A stretch of 64,000 bases of DNA from Maridesulfovibrio sp. (GCF_963677005.1 NZ_OY781616.1:2489001-2553000), one strand, 5' to 3'; shown: positions 49,365-59,749, counted from the first letter of the stretch. Notes: generated by a model not told the origin, from the sequence alone. Made by a program: numbers and translations.

Positions 49365-49408
49365 TCCTGTTTACGCTTTTACAGCGGTCTCAAAGACTTC
49401 AATTCTGC

Positions 49409-50473
49409 TTACCCCATTTTCTGCAGGGCAATGGCTCGGAGCTGCTGCATTTTTTCCTTGTTTTTGAGCAGAGCCTTCATTTCAGGGTTGTTTGAAATAA
49501 TGAAAGAGATGAGTGAAGATGTCAGACCCGGATCATATTTCTTCTTGCATTCAGTCAGGATAATCGCGGCTAAAATCGGGTTGAGTGCTGCACGCTGATT
49601 GCGTTCCTCTATCATCCCGCAAAAGGCATCGGCTATTGCGCAGACCCTGGCCTCGGTGGACAGCGCATCCCCTCTTCTTCCCTTGGGGTATCCGCTGCCG
49701 TCCAGACGTTCGTGGTGGTCCATCACACATGCTTTGACAATTTCATCCTGAATATCCAGCCTGTTGAGCATTTTCTCCGCAATATCGACGTGCTCCTGCA
49801 TGCGCATCTTTTCTTTATAGAGGAAGGGACCTTTCTTGCCCAGCAGGGCGGAAGGAATCTGGGTCATCCCAAGATCATGGAGCACCAGCCCCATTGCCAA
49901 CGGATTCATATTCTGTTTTTCACCGGGATTATACGCCTGTTTGAGATGAATAGCCGTGCCCACGAAAAGCGTATTCACAATGTGATTGCAAAGATCCATA
50001 TCACGCCGGAGAGCATTAAAAAAATGTGTCCACCTGTTCGGGTCAATCCAGACATACTCACAGTAGATCGCGAGCACTGCCCGGACTTCCTCCAGGGTTT
50101 CGCCGACAGGATTGCCGTAAAAGGCCCGCACCTTTTCCAGAACACCGTCGTAAAAAATCTTTGCTGCATCCGCTTCATCAAGATAGTGCTCTGTCAGCAA
50201 TGCGCCCAGGTTCTTGCTGATGTGTCCGGCAAGCTTCTCATAATCATCTTTTAATATGAAAAGATTGCCTTCATTTACATAACGGCGCAACTGTTCCTGC
50301 TTTTTATCGGACAGCCTTGTATCCTTTGCAAAGAGCGAAACCACTCTTTCAACCTCCTCATCATAAATACAAAGAGGCACAGGCAGCCTGCTTCCGAATG
50401 TACTTACGATGTTGGTGCTGATCTGCAAAAATTCTTCCGAGCCAATGTCCTGAGGAGCTGCATTGTTTCCCAT
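49409..50473 (-). CDS. HD-GYP domain protein (c-di-GMP phosphodiesterase-like)
   Basis: 354 residues. C-terminal HD-GYP domain with HDLGMTQIP near 198 and HHERLDGSGYPKG near 252, including the full GYP. Metal ligands appear intact. The N-terminal ~120 residues are a helical region unlike REC or PAS, resembling the DUF3391-like leaders of similar Desulfovibrio proteins. Probably hydrolyses c-di-GMP; cytosolic. Confidence 0.83.
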   Translation of the reverse strand: MGNNAAPQDIGSEEFLQISTNIVSTFGSRLPVPLCIYDEEVERVVSLFAKDTRLSDKKQEQLRRYVNEGNLFILKDDYEKLAGHISKNLGALLTEHYLDEADAAKIFYDGVLEKVRAFYGNPVGETLEEVRAVLAIYCEYVWIDPNRWTHFFNALRRDMDLCNHIVNTLFVGTAIHLKQAYNPGEKQNMNPLAMGLVLHDLGMTQIPSALLGKKGPFLYKEKMRMQEHVDIAEKMLNRLDIQDEIVKACVMDHHERLDGSGYPKGRRGDALSTEARVCAIADAFCGMIEERNQRAALNPILAAIILTECKKKYDPGLTSSLISFIISNNPEMKALLKNKEKMQQLRAIALQKMG

Positions 50474-50826
50474 CCCGGCATCCTTGGTAAAAACTTAAGA
50501 TAAATAAAGATGTTTTATTTTAAGAATTTTTACCGTATGCCAGATACAATAAAATGTAAATTACATTAGCAACTTCAGGCATTCATCATTTCATATTTTC
50601 CGCCCTACCTCGCATACAGACATCTTCATTTTTATTCTTTATCTAACAATCCTTGAAGTGATTTAATAAATAGGCTAATTTCCATACTTACGATTTTCAT
50701 ACTGTTCAGCTCCGGGCCGGAATGCCCAAACTTAAGTAACCCTGTACAACAGTCTGAACAAAACTTGCCCGGACCGCTGGGCAACGGCCTTTAAAATTAA
50801 TCATGCAAGTCGGATGGAGACTGCTG
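50474..50826. other. A+T-rich divergent promoter region
   Basis: About 350 bases between the HD-GYP gene and the small protein gene. No defined promoter or structured RNA seen. Confidence 0.4.
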
Positions 50827-51015
50827 ATGAAGGATAAAATCCCCGGAAATTTCATGGGCGCCGCCCGCAGGATCATGGATGAAAACCCGGAGCTTAAGGA
50901 ACAATTGCAGAAAACCATGGGCAATGTGGCCGATTCCGTAGTTAAGAAAAAATACGTACCTGCAAACAACGGTAATGGGGAAAAGGGTAAAAGCATTGAT
51001 AATAAAAAATCTTAA
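50827..51015 (+). CDS. Small hypothetical protein
   Basis: 62 residues (MKDKIPGNFMGAARRIMDEN), charged, with a Lys/Asn-rich tail. GGAG precedes the ATG; the frame opens eight codons earlier. Overlaps the next gene by 41 bases. No domain known. Confidence 0.45.
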   Translation: MKDKIPGNFMGAARRIMDENPELKEQLQKTMGNVADSVVKKKYVPANNGNGEKGKSIDNKKS

Positions 51016-51772
51016 GCTTGCACTCCGAACAATACTGGCCAGCATATTTATCCTGATCCTATACACTGCTCCGGCAAGCTCGGAAGCGCCTGTGAAGGTC
51101 GGCGTTGCACACTTCCCGCCGTGGGCAACTGTGACCGAAGGCAAAGCAGGAGGATTTGATCCGGAACTGGTGGATCGTCTGCTCAAACGTATCGGGTTCA
51201 AGGCGGAATTTCTTCCCATGAAATTCAGTGACCTGCTGAACGGCCTGAAATCCGGAGAAATAGACATTGCCGCCAGCCTGCTTTTCAGGCGAGACCGCAA
51301 TGAGTACATCCGCTATCTTTCACCACCTTACAGGACTCAGTCAGATGTCCGGTTTTACGCCAGAAAAAGTTCCGGTATACGGATAAACAAATACATCGAT
51401 ATGGCCGGTTACAAAATCGCCATAAGTAAAGGTGTAAGATATTTTCCCGTATTCGACATGGATGACCGGATGGTTAAAAGAGCCTATCCCTCTCAATTAG
51501 CCGCGTTCAAGGCCCTTGCAGAAGGGGAAGTAGACCTTGCTGTGTGCTCCGGTGTTTCCGGAGAATACTACATAAGGGAATTGGGAGCGCAGAACACGAT
51601 CCGCAAGTGTCTGTTCAGCTATGTCCCCAGACTGATGCCCGTATATATAGGCGTGTCCAGAAAATCGCCCTTGATGTCCCGCACGGATGAGCTTGATCAG
51701 ATTCTAGGCTCAATGAAAGAATTCGGTGTTCTTAATGAACTGGCGAACCAGCAGGGTGTGTCGCTGCATTAA
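50975..51772 (+). CDS. Periplasmic solute-binding protein family 3
   Basis: 265 residues: signal peptide (LRTILASIFILILYTAPASS), then a type II periplasmic-binding fold with VGVAHFPPWATV, GFDPELVDRLLKRIGF and GEIDIAASLLFRR. Amino-acid-binding or sensor-type domain; no permease or ATPase genes adjoin it, so it may feed a distant transporter or a sensor. A TTG at 50996 is an alternative start. Confidence 0.78.
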   Translation: MGKRVKALIIKNLKLALRTILASIFILILYTAPASSEAPVKVGVAHFPPWATVTEGKAGGFDPELVDRLLKRIGFKAEFLPMKFSDLLNGLKSGEIDIAASLLFRRDRNEYIRYLSPPYRTQSDVRFYARKSSGIRINKYIDMAGYKIAISKGVRYFPVFDMDDRMVKRAYPSQLAAFKALAEGEVDLAVCSGVSGEYYIRELGAQNTIRKCLFSYVPRLMPVYIGVSRKSPLMSRTDELDQILGSMKEFGVLNELANQQGVSLH

Positions 51773-53514
51773 AAAAGATTGTCACTTGCCCCGTAGGATT
51801 TCATTTCTCCACGATAGGCGGATAGGATGTCTTCCTTTGTTATGAAACCCTGAAATTCTCCCCCCTTGATAAAAGGAAGAGTCCGCTTTCCGCTGCGGTT
51901 CATTATCTCCAGAATTTCTTCCGCCCCCATGTCCTCGTCTATGACCGGAGCATTCCGGTCCACAGCCACTTCCCCAATGTTGCTGCTGCGTTGTCCCGGA
52001 TCAAGTATGGAAGATCTGGCAGCGACAACATCCACCATGCCAATGAACTTGCCGTCATCGCCGTCAACAATAGGTATGTGGGTCTGCGGCGTACTGGTAA
52101 GCACCCCGATAAAATCGCTCACCGGCATCTGGGGGCTTACCGAAGTCAATTCCCTATGCACAAGAGTTGTGGGGTCGATATCGGCCAGAATCTTTGCATC
52201 GGTCTTCGGCCGCAGCAGCTGACCTTTCTCAACCAGGTCCTTAAAGTAGAAAGAGGACGGCTCAAAGGCATGGGTCAACATGGACGAAAGAAATGTGACC
52301 GTCATTATATGCATTACCGCATGGTAGCCGTTGGTAATCTCCAGAACAAGAAAAACGCTGGTCAAGGGGGCCTGCATCACTCCGCTGAGAACTCCGGCCA
52401 TGCCCATAAGTGCGTAAGACCCCTCTCCGGTAAGCCAATGTACAGGCAGAACCATGGCCGCGCCCCGGTAAAAAAGAGCGCCGAAAAGGGAACCTATTAC
52501 CAGACAGGGGGCGAATATTCCGCCGAGCCCTCCACTGCCAAGGGTAAGTGATGTTGTGGCTATCCGGGTTAAAAGCATCAGACTTACTACAAGAAAACCG
52601 GTTGGAAGGGTTCCGTGTATCGCCATTTTGATGGAGTTGTATCCTTCACCCAGCGAATAGGGGAATACCAACCCGATCAACCCCACGCACAACCCGCCGA
52701 TTCCGGCCCTGATCCACTGCACACCGGACATCCCGGCCCAGATTGACCCTACCTGCCTTATGGCCCGGACAAAACCGACCGAAACCAATGAAGCCAGCAT
52801 GGCCAGCAGAACGGAAACGCCCAGATCAATAAAGCTCATGGGTGGAAAATCCTGACTGAAAGGAATCACATTGCCTTGCAGCAACCGAGATGTCTGGGTT
52901 GCCACCACCGAGGAGATGGCTATGGGGATAAGATGGTACGGAGTCCACTCTCCGAGGATTATTTCAACCGCGAAAATCATCCCGGTAACCGGCGCATTGA
53001 AGATTGCTGAAATTGATCCCGCGGCACCGCAGCCGATCAGGGTCATGCGCGACTGACCGCCCATCCGGAGCAGCCGGGAAAGGTTGGAGCCCATTGACGA
53101 GCCGCTGAGTACGACCGGAGCTTCAGGTCCGGCAGATCCGCCGCTGGCAATCGTCAGCAGGCTGGTCACCAGAGCGCTTATAATGGAAACGGGACGCAGA
53201 AACCCCTGCTTGAGCCCGACCTTTGCGATGACCTCCCCCACCCCGTGCCCGCCGGATTCCTTGAGAATATTCCTGCTCAAAAAAACTGCGGCCGCAGCTC
53301 CGGCAGCAGGCAGCATAAAGACCCACCAGTGTCCGGAATGAGTTACGCGCATGGTGGCAAGATAATCCAGGGCTCTGTTCAGGGCGACTGCGGCCAACGC
53401 CGAACAGGCCCCCACAAGAATAGCCGCAAAAATAAGCAGGGCATTTTTGGAAGGACTGCGGAAATGAAGAAAAGCCCTCAGCTGTGCCGGACTGTAATCT
53501 GTATGGTGGAACAA
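51769..53514 (-). CDS. ClC family chloride channel/antiporter with CBS pair
   Basis: 581 residues. Membrane part (~25-420) has GSAGPEAP near residue 127, at the place of the ClC GREGP selectivity and gating segment, followed by GSGGLGGIFAP near 330 (GxFxP motif). Two CBS domains occupy ~445-575 and likely sense adenine nucleotides. Convergent with the binding-protein gene, overlapping at the stops. Confidence 0.87.
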   Translation of the reverse strand: MFHHTDYSPAQLRAFLHFRSPSKNALLIFAAILVGACSALAAVALNRALDYLATMRVTHSGHWWVFMLPAAGAAAAVFLSRNILKESGGHGVGEVIAKVGLKQGFLRPVSIISALVTSLLTIASGGSAGPEAPVVLSGSSMGSNLSRLLRMGGQSRMTLIGCGAAGSISAIFNAPVTGMIFAVEIILGEWTPYHLIPIAISSVVATQTSRLLQGNVIPFSQDFPPMSFIDLGVSVLLAMLASLVSVGFVRAIRQVGSIWAGMSGVQWIRAGIGGLCVGLIGLVFPYSLGEGYNSIKMAIHGTLPTGFLVVSLMLLTRIATTSLTLGSGGLGGIFAPCLVIGSLFGALFYRGAAMVLPVHWLTGEGSYALMGMAGVLSGVMQAPLTSVFLVLEITNGYHAVMHIMTVTFLSSMLTHAFEPSSFYFKDLVEKGQLLRPKTDAKILADIDPTTLVHRELTSVSPQMPVSDFIGVLTSTPQTHIPIVDGDDGKFIGMVDVVAARSSILDPGQRSSNIGEVAVDRNAPVIDEDMGAEEILEIMNRSGKRTLPFIKGGEFQGFITKEDILSAYRGEMKSYGASDNLF

Positions 53515-53537
53515 TTCACGTGCCTCGCAGGTTGAGG

Positions 53538-54779
53538 TTAATAAAGCATTCCCACAATAGCTCCGGTCATGCAGGTGGCCAGGGTTCCTCCCACAACCGA
53601 CTTCACGCCGAGCTCGACAATCTCCGCCTTACGTGACGGAGCAATAGAAATGAGACCACCGATAAGAATACCCAGACTTCCGAGGTTGGCGAACCCGCAC
53701 ATTGCATACGTCATTATCATGGTAGAACGAGGCGAAAGCGCACCGGCAGGAAGAGCCGCCAGTTGCAGATAAGCCAGAAATTCGTTCAGGATCGTCTTGG
53801 TGCCCATAAGCGAGGATGCTGTAAAGGCCTCTCCTGCCGGAATACCCATGAGCCAGACGATGGGCCACATGATGAAACCCAGAATCCGCTGCAGAGTCAG
53901 AGGAGCCCCGTAGACATCCGGCAGAAAGGACAGAACCTGATTGCCCAGCGAAACCAGCGCCACCAGCACCAGCAGCAGAGCAATCACATTTATAAGCAGG
54001 GTCACACCGTCAGACGTTCCTCTCACGACTGCGTCCATGGAACTTTCAGACTGCCGGCCTATCTCAACAATGCTGTCGCTGGAAATTTTTGATTTTTCCG
54101 GGACAATAAGCTTTGAGATCAATATGGAAGCCGGAGCACTGATGATCGAAGCGGTCAGTATATGGCCTATGGCCCCCGGAATAACAGGGTTCAGAATGCT
54201 GGCGTAAAGAACAAGCACGGTCCCGGAAATCGTGGCCATGCCGCTTATCATCAGGGTCATCAGTTCACTGCGGGTCATACCTTTAACATAGGGTGAAATA
54301 ATAATCGGGGCCTCTACCATACCGACAAAAATATTCGATGCCACCCCAAGCCCCAAGGCCCCGCCTATTCCCATTGTTTTCTGCAGGACGAATGAAAACC
54401 CTCGCACGACCACCGGGATGACTCTCCAGTGAAAAAGCAGGGCCGAAAGAGCGCTGACCACCAGAATCAGAGGCAGAGCCCTGAAGGCCAGCGTCCAGCT
54501 TGCACCGGGGGAAGTCTCCACAAAAGGCAGCGGTCCGCCTCCTATGTATCCGAAAATGAAACTCGAACCGGCGGTTGTAGCTTCCTGCAAAGCGTCCACC
54601 ACATGGTTGAGGTAGAGCATGACTTTGCTGAAAGCAGGAATCTTAAGCATCAATCCGGCTACCACCAGTTGAAGAGCTATACCGGCAACCATATTTCTTA
54701 TACTGACATTTCGTCTGTCTTCACTGAACAGCCAGGCGACACCAATCAGTCCGATCAATCCTGCAATGCTTTGAACCAT
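53538..54779 (-). CDS. nupC: NupC-type concentrative nucleoside transporter
   Basis: 413 residues from ATG 54779 (AAAGGG upstream); the frame extends to 54866 without homology. CNT-family order: three N-terminal helices, nucleoside-recognition region (ALGLGVASNIFVGMVEAP), GMATISGTVLVLYA, and C-terminal gate MTYAMCGFANLGSLGI. Imports nucleosides with Na+ or H+. Stands 23 bases before the ClC gene on the same strand. Confidence 0.88.
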   Translation of the reverse strand: MVQSIAGLIGLIGVAWLFSEDRRNVSIRNMVAGIALQLVVAGLMLKIPAFSKVMLYLNHVVDALQEATTAGSSFIFGYIGGGPLPFVETSPGASWTLAFRALPLILVVSALSALLFHWRVIPVVVRGFSFVLQKTMGIGGALGLGVASNIFVGMVEAPIIISPYVKGMTRSELMTLMISGMATISGTVLVLYASILNPVIPGAIGHILTASIISAPASILISKLIVPEKSKISSDSIVEIGRQSESSMDAVVRGTSDGVTLLINVIALLLVLVALVSLGNQVLSFLPDVYGAPLTLQRILGFIMWPIVWLMGIPAGEAFTASSLMGTKTILNEFLAYLQLAALPAGALSPRSTMIMTYAMCGFANLGSLGILIGGLISIAPSRKAEIVELGVKSVVGGTLATCMTGAIVGMLY

Positions 54780-55111
54780 ATTTTTCCCTTTCACAGGCAG
54801 TCTGCCGACGGCAGGTATATTTGTATTTATATCAGCAGAGTTACACCATAGCCATACGGCACGCAACCTTGGCGTTCACCGACAGATCCCGGAGCCCATA
54901 CTGTTGAAAAAGGTATTTCCCGGTCATATCTTCAGGACCGTATCCGTACATCAATAACAGCCTGCAACAAAAAAGACGCAGATTATAAGCATCCTTCTTG
55001 AACCTTTCTGTTTTTATCGTTAATATCATAAAAATTTTTTTTGGCTTATGTCGCGGATAAAGTAGAGCTGAAGCCCCGACTTGGGGAAGAACGTCTGGAA
55101 AGGGACCTGTT

Positions 55112-55573
55112 ATGAATGTGGAATTAGCCAAGCCTTTTATCAAGGCCGCTGTAGACGTATTATCAATGATGGCCATGATTACACCGAACCCCGGTAAACC
55201 GTATGTAAAAAAAACCAATACCGCCATGGGTGATGTTACAGGTCTTGTGGGCATCACCGGGGACATGAACGGTACGATCTCCATTACTTTCAGCAAAAGC
55301 TGTGCTGTTGCCATCGTCAAGAACATGCTCGGCGATGACATCCAGGATATAGTCCAGGATGTGCAGGATGCCGTAGGCGAAATTGTAAACATGGTTTCCG
55401 GTCAGGCCAGGGCCGGGCTGGCGGAACAGGGCATGGTTTTTTCCGGTTCAACTCCTTCTGTAATCATGGGAGACAACCACTCCATTACCCACATTGCCAC
55501 CTCTCCGATAATGGCCATTCCGTTCAGTACGGACGCCGGGGAATTTACAATTGAATTCTGCTTTCAGAAATAA
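55112..55573 (+). CDS. cheX: CheX-type chemotaxis phosphatase
   Basis: 153 residues. The conserved helix DAVGEIVNMVSGQA carries the Glu and Asn of the CheX ExxN active site, which removes phosphate from CheY-like receivers. TGLVGITGDMNGTISITFS is the family strand pattern. Followed after 35 bases by a receiver-containing gene, its likely substrate. Confidence 0.88.
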   Translation: MNVELAKPFIKAAVDVLSMMAMITPNPGKPYVKKTNTAMGDVTGLVGITGDMNGTISITFSKSCAVAIVKNMLGDDIQDIVQDVQDAVGEIVNMVSGQARAGLAEQGMVFSGSTPSVIMGDNHSITHIATSPIMAIPFSTDAGEFTIEFCFQK

Positions 55574-55608
55574 GAATCAGCTTCAGCATAAAAAGGTGAG
55601 TTATTGAT

Positions 55609-57198
55609 ATGTCTATGTTAACAGGTTTCAGAGAAAAATCTTTTTTGGACAAAATCAGCATCCTTAATGAAATTGCCATGGGCAAGGATGCAGCAGAGCT
55701 GGAAGAACTGCTTGAGCTGTTCAGGACTCCGCTGGATGATACATCGGTAGATTACATGGTGGTGACCGCTCTGAACGGAGTTCTGTCCGCAGATGAAGCC
55801 AGTTCAGTCAAGCTTCTGGAATCCGAGGACGAAAAGCTGAAAATTCTCTGCATCAGAATATGCGGTGAATTCAGGTTCAAAAGCGCCGTACCAGCCCTGC
55901 TGAAGATGGCGGATGAAACATCCGAAACAGACCTTCTTTTCGAAGTCCTCACCTCTCTCTCCAAAATAGGAGGAAGCGAAGCGCTGGCGCTTTACCGTGC
56001 CAACCTGAATAACAAGGATGACCTTGTTGTAGTAATGTGCATTGAAATGATCGGCGAACTGAAGGACGAGGATTCCATAGACGCCCTCAAAGAATTTGTC
56101 ATCCGCAACAACGCGGACGGCCACTACGAAGTTTGTGATCTGACCACCTGGAAGGCGGTTGAAGCTCTGAGCGCAATAGGCTCTGAAGACGCGCTGCAAT
56201 TCGTGGTGGACAACCTGCACCACCGCAACCCCACTGTGCGCAGGGTTGTAACGGACTCCCTGACTTCGTTGGGTCCCGTTGCCGTTCCTTTCCTCAAGAA
56301 AATAATCACTCCGGAGGCAGAAAAGGACGACATGATCCTTGCCGCCAACGTACTCGGATTCATCGGCGACAAGGACGGGCTGGACGTTCTGATGGACGCG
56401 GTGGAAAAAGGCTACTCCGATGATTCAAGCGTAAGGTACGCAATATACGAAGCAATGGGTCGCATCGGGACAATGAAAGGGGTGATAAGCCTTATCGACG
56501 GCCTTGAAGACGGTGATGAGCTTATTACCGTGGCGGTCATGACCGGTCTGGACTCGCTAGTAAATGCCGGGGTGCTTAAAAAGCTGATCGAAATGATCAA
56601 CAGCGGCGGAAGCAAGGGCGGCAAAATACTGCGGGCCATTGTCACTGCCAGGGCAGTTAATATTTTTGCAGGTCTTTACGGAGAAGGCAAAATCGGCCGC
56701 TTTCTGATGAACGCGGTTGCGGCCTCCAAAGACCATGTGGTCCACGATGCTTTCCGGGACAAACTGCGCGAAATCGGAGGCGAAGAAGCCGAAGCAGATA
56801 TCGCCAGATTGCCGGTAATGGATTCCGGAACCGGACGCAGAGCGCTTGCAGTGGATGATTCGAAATCCATGCTGGCCCTCTACCGCAGCATCCTGACCGG
56901 GGCGGGATATGAACCCACCGTTGCCGAAAACGGGCAGGACGCATACACTCATGTGGAAAACGGTGCTGTTTTCGATGTGATCATAACCGACATGAACATG
57001 CCGGTCATGGACGGTATGGAACTGGTTTCCAAACTGCGCCAGACGGACGGATTCCAGTCCGTCCCGGTGATCATGGTCACTACGGAGTCGGAATACTCCC
57101 AGCAGGATCTGGCAAGGAAAACCGGGGTGAACGATTTCATCACCAAACCCTTCACTGCGGATCAGCTCAAAGGGAAAATCGCCGAATACGTCAAGTAG
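55609..57198 (+). CDS. HEAT-repeat protein with C-terminal receiver
   Basis: 529 residues. Residues ~20-390 are HEAT/PBS-like repeats (for example VPALLKMADETSETDLLFE, DALKEFVIRNN, RRVVTDSLTSLG), a protein-binding scaffold. From ~410 is a CheY-type receiver with AVDDSKSM, phospho-Asp in VIITDMNMPVMDG and Lys in ITKPFTADQ. No DNA-binding output, so it acts by protein contact. Adjacent cheX could dephosphorylate it. Terminator at 57235. Confidence 0.85.
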   Translation: MSMLTGFREKSFLDKISILNEIAMGKDAAELEELLELFRTPLDDTSVDYMVVTALNGVLSADEASSVKLLESEDEKLKILCIRICGEFRFKSAVPALLKMADETSETDLLFEVLTSLSKIGGSEALALYRANLNNKDDLVVVMCIEMIGELKDEDSIDALKEFVIRNNADGHYEVCDLTTWKAVEALSAIGSEDALQFVVDNLHHRNPTVRRVVTDSLTSLGPVAVPFLKKIITPEAEKDDMILAANVLGFIGDKDGLDVLMDAVEKGYSDDSSVRYAIYEAMGRIGTMKGVISLIDGLEDGDELITVAVMTGLDSLVNAGVLKKLIEMINSGGSKGGKILRAIVTARAVNIFAGLYGEGKIGRFLMNAVAASKDHVVHDAFRDKLREIGGEEAEADIARLPVMDSGTGRRALAVDDSKSMLALYRSILTGAGYEPTVAENGQDAYTHVENGAVFDVIITDMNMPVMDGMELVSKLRQTDGFQSVPVIMVTTESEYSQQDLARKTGVNDFITKPFTADQLKGKIAEYVK

Positions 57199-57234
57199 CT
57201 TCTGAGCCGCTTTTCATTCAATACGAAAAATATA

Positions 57235-57269
57235 AATACGCCCCCGAAAGATCTTTCGGGGGCGTATTT
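57235..57269. terminator. Terminator between HEAT-receiver gene and acoR
   Basis: AATACGCCCCCGAAAG pairs with CTTTCGGGGGCGTATT around AT, followed by a TTTG tract; serves both convergent genes. Confidence 0.85.
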
Positions 57270-57356
57270 GTTTATAAAAATCCTTCAAAGCAGGCAGTGC
57301 AGACAAGTTCCGTGCAATCCGGAAAATCCATGACACGGACATACCCCCGGCAGGTA

Positions 57357-59429
57357 TCACGCCTGTATGCTGTGACGCTCCATCTTGGCGTACAGGGTGT
57401 TACGGCCGATCCCCAGCGCCTTGGCGGCCTTGCTGATATTCCCGCCATGGAAATCCAGTGCTTCCCGGATAGCATCAGCCTCCCTGTCCTTGAGCTGAAA
57501 CCCGCTGCCGACAGCCTTAGGGCTTCCGGAAGACGGCACAACGGCTTTCTCCAGCAGGTAGTGCGGCAGATGTTCTTCCATAAGCACCGGACCGGACATG
57601 GTATTCACGGCATACTCGATGCAGTTGACCAGTTCGCGTACATTACCGGGCCAGTCGTAGGCCAGCATCCGTTCCGCAGCCCGGCTGTTCAGCCCTTCGC
57701 AGCGGATTCCGAACTCGGCACAAAGCCTTTCCAGATGATATTCAGCCAGCAGGACAATGTCCGTCCCTCTTTCTCTGAGTGGAGGAAGCCCTATGCCCAC
57801 AACGTTTAGGCGATAAAAAAGATCTTCCCTGAAACGGCCCTGCCGCACAAGCTCCCGGAGGTCCTTGTTGGTGGCGGCAATAATCTTCACATCCACCGGC
57901 ACCGGGGTGGTTCCACCCACAGGGACAACGGACCGTTCTTCCAGAGCCCGGAGCAGGTTGACCTGCTGCTGCAGAGGCATTTCGGAAACCTCGTCCAGAA
58001 AAAGAACCCCTTTGTCGGCCTTACGGAACTTGCCCTCCCGTCCCTGCTTTGAAGCGCCGGTGAATGAACCGCCACGATATCCGAACAATTCGCTTTGAAC
58101 CAGTTCGCCGGAAAACGCGCCGCAGTTTACGGCAACAAAAGGCTTGTCGGCTCTCGGACCGGCCCGGTGTATTCCACGGGCGAACAACTCCTTGCCGGTT
58201 CCTGACTCTCCCTGCAGCAAAACTGTAGACGGAGTTCTGGCCACCCTTGCGGCCTTGAGTATTGCTGTGCGCATGGCCCGGCTGGAATGAAGCACATGCT
58301 CAAATCCGGCCGGTATGTCTTCGCTGTCATCAACGTGGCTATCCGCAGCATGACCGCAGGCCGCGGCGACCTGATGGACGGATTGGGGCTCACAGATGGT
58401 AACCATTGTGTTCAGGCAGGTTCCTCCGGCATTTCCGACCACCAGAGCCCGGACAAAAAGTTCGGGATTGCTCAGGCAGCGCATCACGATGGGGCCGCCA
58501 TTCTTCGATTCCCTGGCCCGGACAAGAAAATCACCATAGTCGAAAAACTCGTCGGCCTTGCGACCGCGCAGGGTTTCCCACGGACTTCCCAGCAGTGTTT
58601 CCGCTGCTCCGTTGGCGCTTACTATATGTCCTGTCCTGTCCAGCGAAAGTATTCCGGTCATTACGGAATTGAACATGGAGGAAAAGATGGAACCCAGCTG
58701 CCCTTCAAGTTCCGAGCAGTACAGCCTGCCCAGACGCTGCTCAAGCGATCTTGTGGCCTGAAGCACAAGTTCAAGGCTTTTGCTGTGATCGGACGAAGCG
58801 GGTCCTGAAATGTCGAAACAGCCCCAGATATGCCCGTGCGGGTCCATTATCGGCGCGGCTGTGCATGACCAGCTGTGATGGCTTCTGCAGAAATGCTCCT
58901 CGGCAAAGACCTGCATCGGACGTCCCGTAACCAGAGAGGTCCCGATGGCGTTCGTACCTACACATTCCTCGGCCCAGTTGGCGCCGGGCCCGAAATTGAG
59001 CTTGTCCGCCTGCCTGAGCACTTCCAGATCGCCGCAGGTTCTTACGACACGGGCATTGGCATTGGTAAAGGTAAGCAGCAGTCCCCTGCCGCGAATTGAT
59101 TCATAAGCAGTGCGCTCCACATCTCCGCAGATCTTCTGCAGAGTGGAGGAAAACGCTTCCAGCTGGTCCATGGGCATAAAATCCCAACAGCTTCTCGGCG
59201 CCGGATCAATCTCCATCTTCCGGCATCTGTTCCAGGAATCGACTATCCCCTCGTCGAGTCCGTCAAAAACCACCGGACGCCCATCCACGAAATTTTTCCA
59301 TTTGGAATAGTCAACCCGTGACCCTTTCTGCCCGCAGGAACCGGACAACGGGAATTCCATGGGAATATGAGCGGAGTTTCCTGATGTGCGTATTTCAAAG
59401 CTGTCACCGTCCCTAAGAAGTAAATACAT
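57357..59429 (-). CDS. acoR: AcoR-type sigma54 activator of acetoin genes
   Basis: 690 residues from ATG 59429 (GGAG seven bases upstream); the frame runs to 59708 without support. Begins with an AcoR-like sensory region (IVDSWNRCR..., GAF-type fold with [16 protein letters not shown] and [12 protein letters not shown]), then PAS (~275-370), AAA+ with [15 protein letters not shown] and FLDEVSEMP, and a Fis-type helix-turn-helix ([16 protein letters not shown]). Divergent from the aco operon. Binds acetoin or a related signal and activates the -24/-12 promoter at 59692. Confidence 0.88.
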   Translation of the reverse strand: MYLLLRDGDSFEIRTSGNSAHIPMEFPLSGSCGQKGSRVDYSKWKNFVDGRPVVFDGLDEGIVDSWNRCRKMEIDPAPRSCWDFMPMDQLEAFSSTLQKICGDVERTAYESIRGRGLLLTFTNANARVVRTCGDLEVLRQADKLNFGPGANWAEECVGTNAIGTSLVTGRPMQVFAEEHFCRSHHSWSCTAAPIMDPHGHIWGCFDISGPASSDHSKSLELVLQATRSLEQRLGRLYCSELEGQLGSIFSSMFNSVMTGILSLDRTGHIVSANGAAETLLGSPWETLRGRKADEFFDYGDFLVRARESKNGGPIVMRCLSNPELFVRALVVGNAGGTCLNTMVTICEPQSVHQVAAACGHAADSHVDDSEDIPAGFEHVLHSSRAMRTAILKAARVARTPSTVLLQGESGTGKELFARGIHRAGPRADKPFVAVNCGAFSGELVQSELFGYRGGSFTGASKQGREGKFRKADKGVLFLDEVSEMPLQQQVNLLRALEERSVVPVGGTTPVPVDVKIIAATNKDLRELVRQGRFREDLFYRLNVVGIGLPPLRERGTDIVLLAEYHLERLCAEFGIRCEGLNSRAAERMLAYDWPGNVRELVNCIEYAVNTMSGPVLMEEHLPHYLLEKAVVPSSGSPKAVGSGFQLKDREADAIREALDFHGGNISKAAKALGIGRNTLYAKMERHSIQA

Positions 59430-59505
59430 ATGCGTTCTCCGTGACAAGGTGAAAATAAGTACCCCAGCTTGGGCTATCTGACTCATGCATATCCAGACTG
59501 TCAAG

Positions 59506-59522
59506 TGTTCACATTTCGAACA
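59506..59522. promoter_or_regulatory. Distal palindromic activator site
   Basis: TGTTC-ACATTTC-GAACA, a 5-7-5 palindrome, 171 bases before the -24 element of acoC. Confidence 0.6.
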
Positions 59523-59610
59523 CAAGCCCATCCGAACATCCATATTTAATCCTTTTATATCATATGAATAGATCAAAAATAACCCTTCCACCGAACCTTT
59601 TCCGCCGTAT

Positions 59611-59627
59611 TGTTCCACTCCTGAACA
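59611..59627. promoter_or_regulatory. Proximal palindromic activator site
   Basis: TGTTC-CACTCCT-GAACA has the same half-sites and spacing as the site at 59506; centres are 105 bases apart, ten turns of B-DNA. Likely AcoR enhancer sites. Confidence 0.6.
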
Positions 59628-59691
59628 CAGCCGGGTGCCGCACAAAGCTATAACCCTGATCATCATACTGTAATAATTTGATTTTACGCCT

Positions 59692-59707
59692 TGGCACCTC
59701 CGTTGCA
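59692..59707 (+). promoter_or_regulatory. sigma54 promoter of aco operon
   Basis: TGGCACCTCCGTTGCA fits TGGCAC-N5-TTGCA with no mismatch in the core and GG-N10-GC spacing. Ends 42 bases before the acoC ATG, which follows AGGAGG. Confidence 0.9.
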
Positions 59708-59749
59708 ATCCGGGATTCCAACCACGTTAATAAATCAGGAGGATCGATC

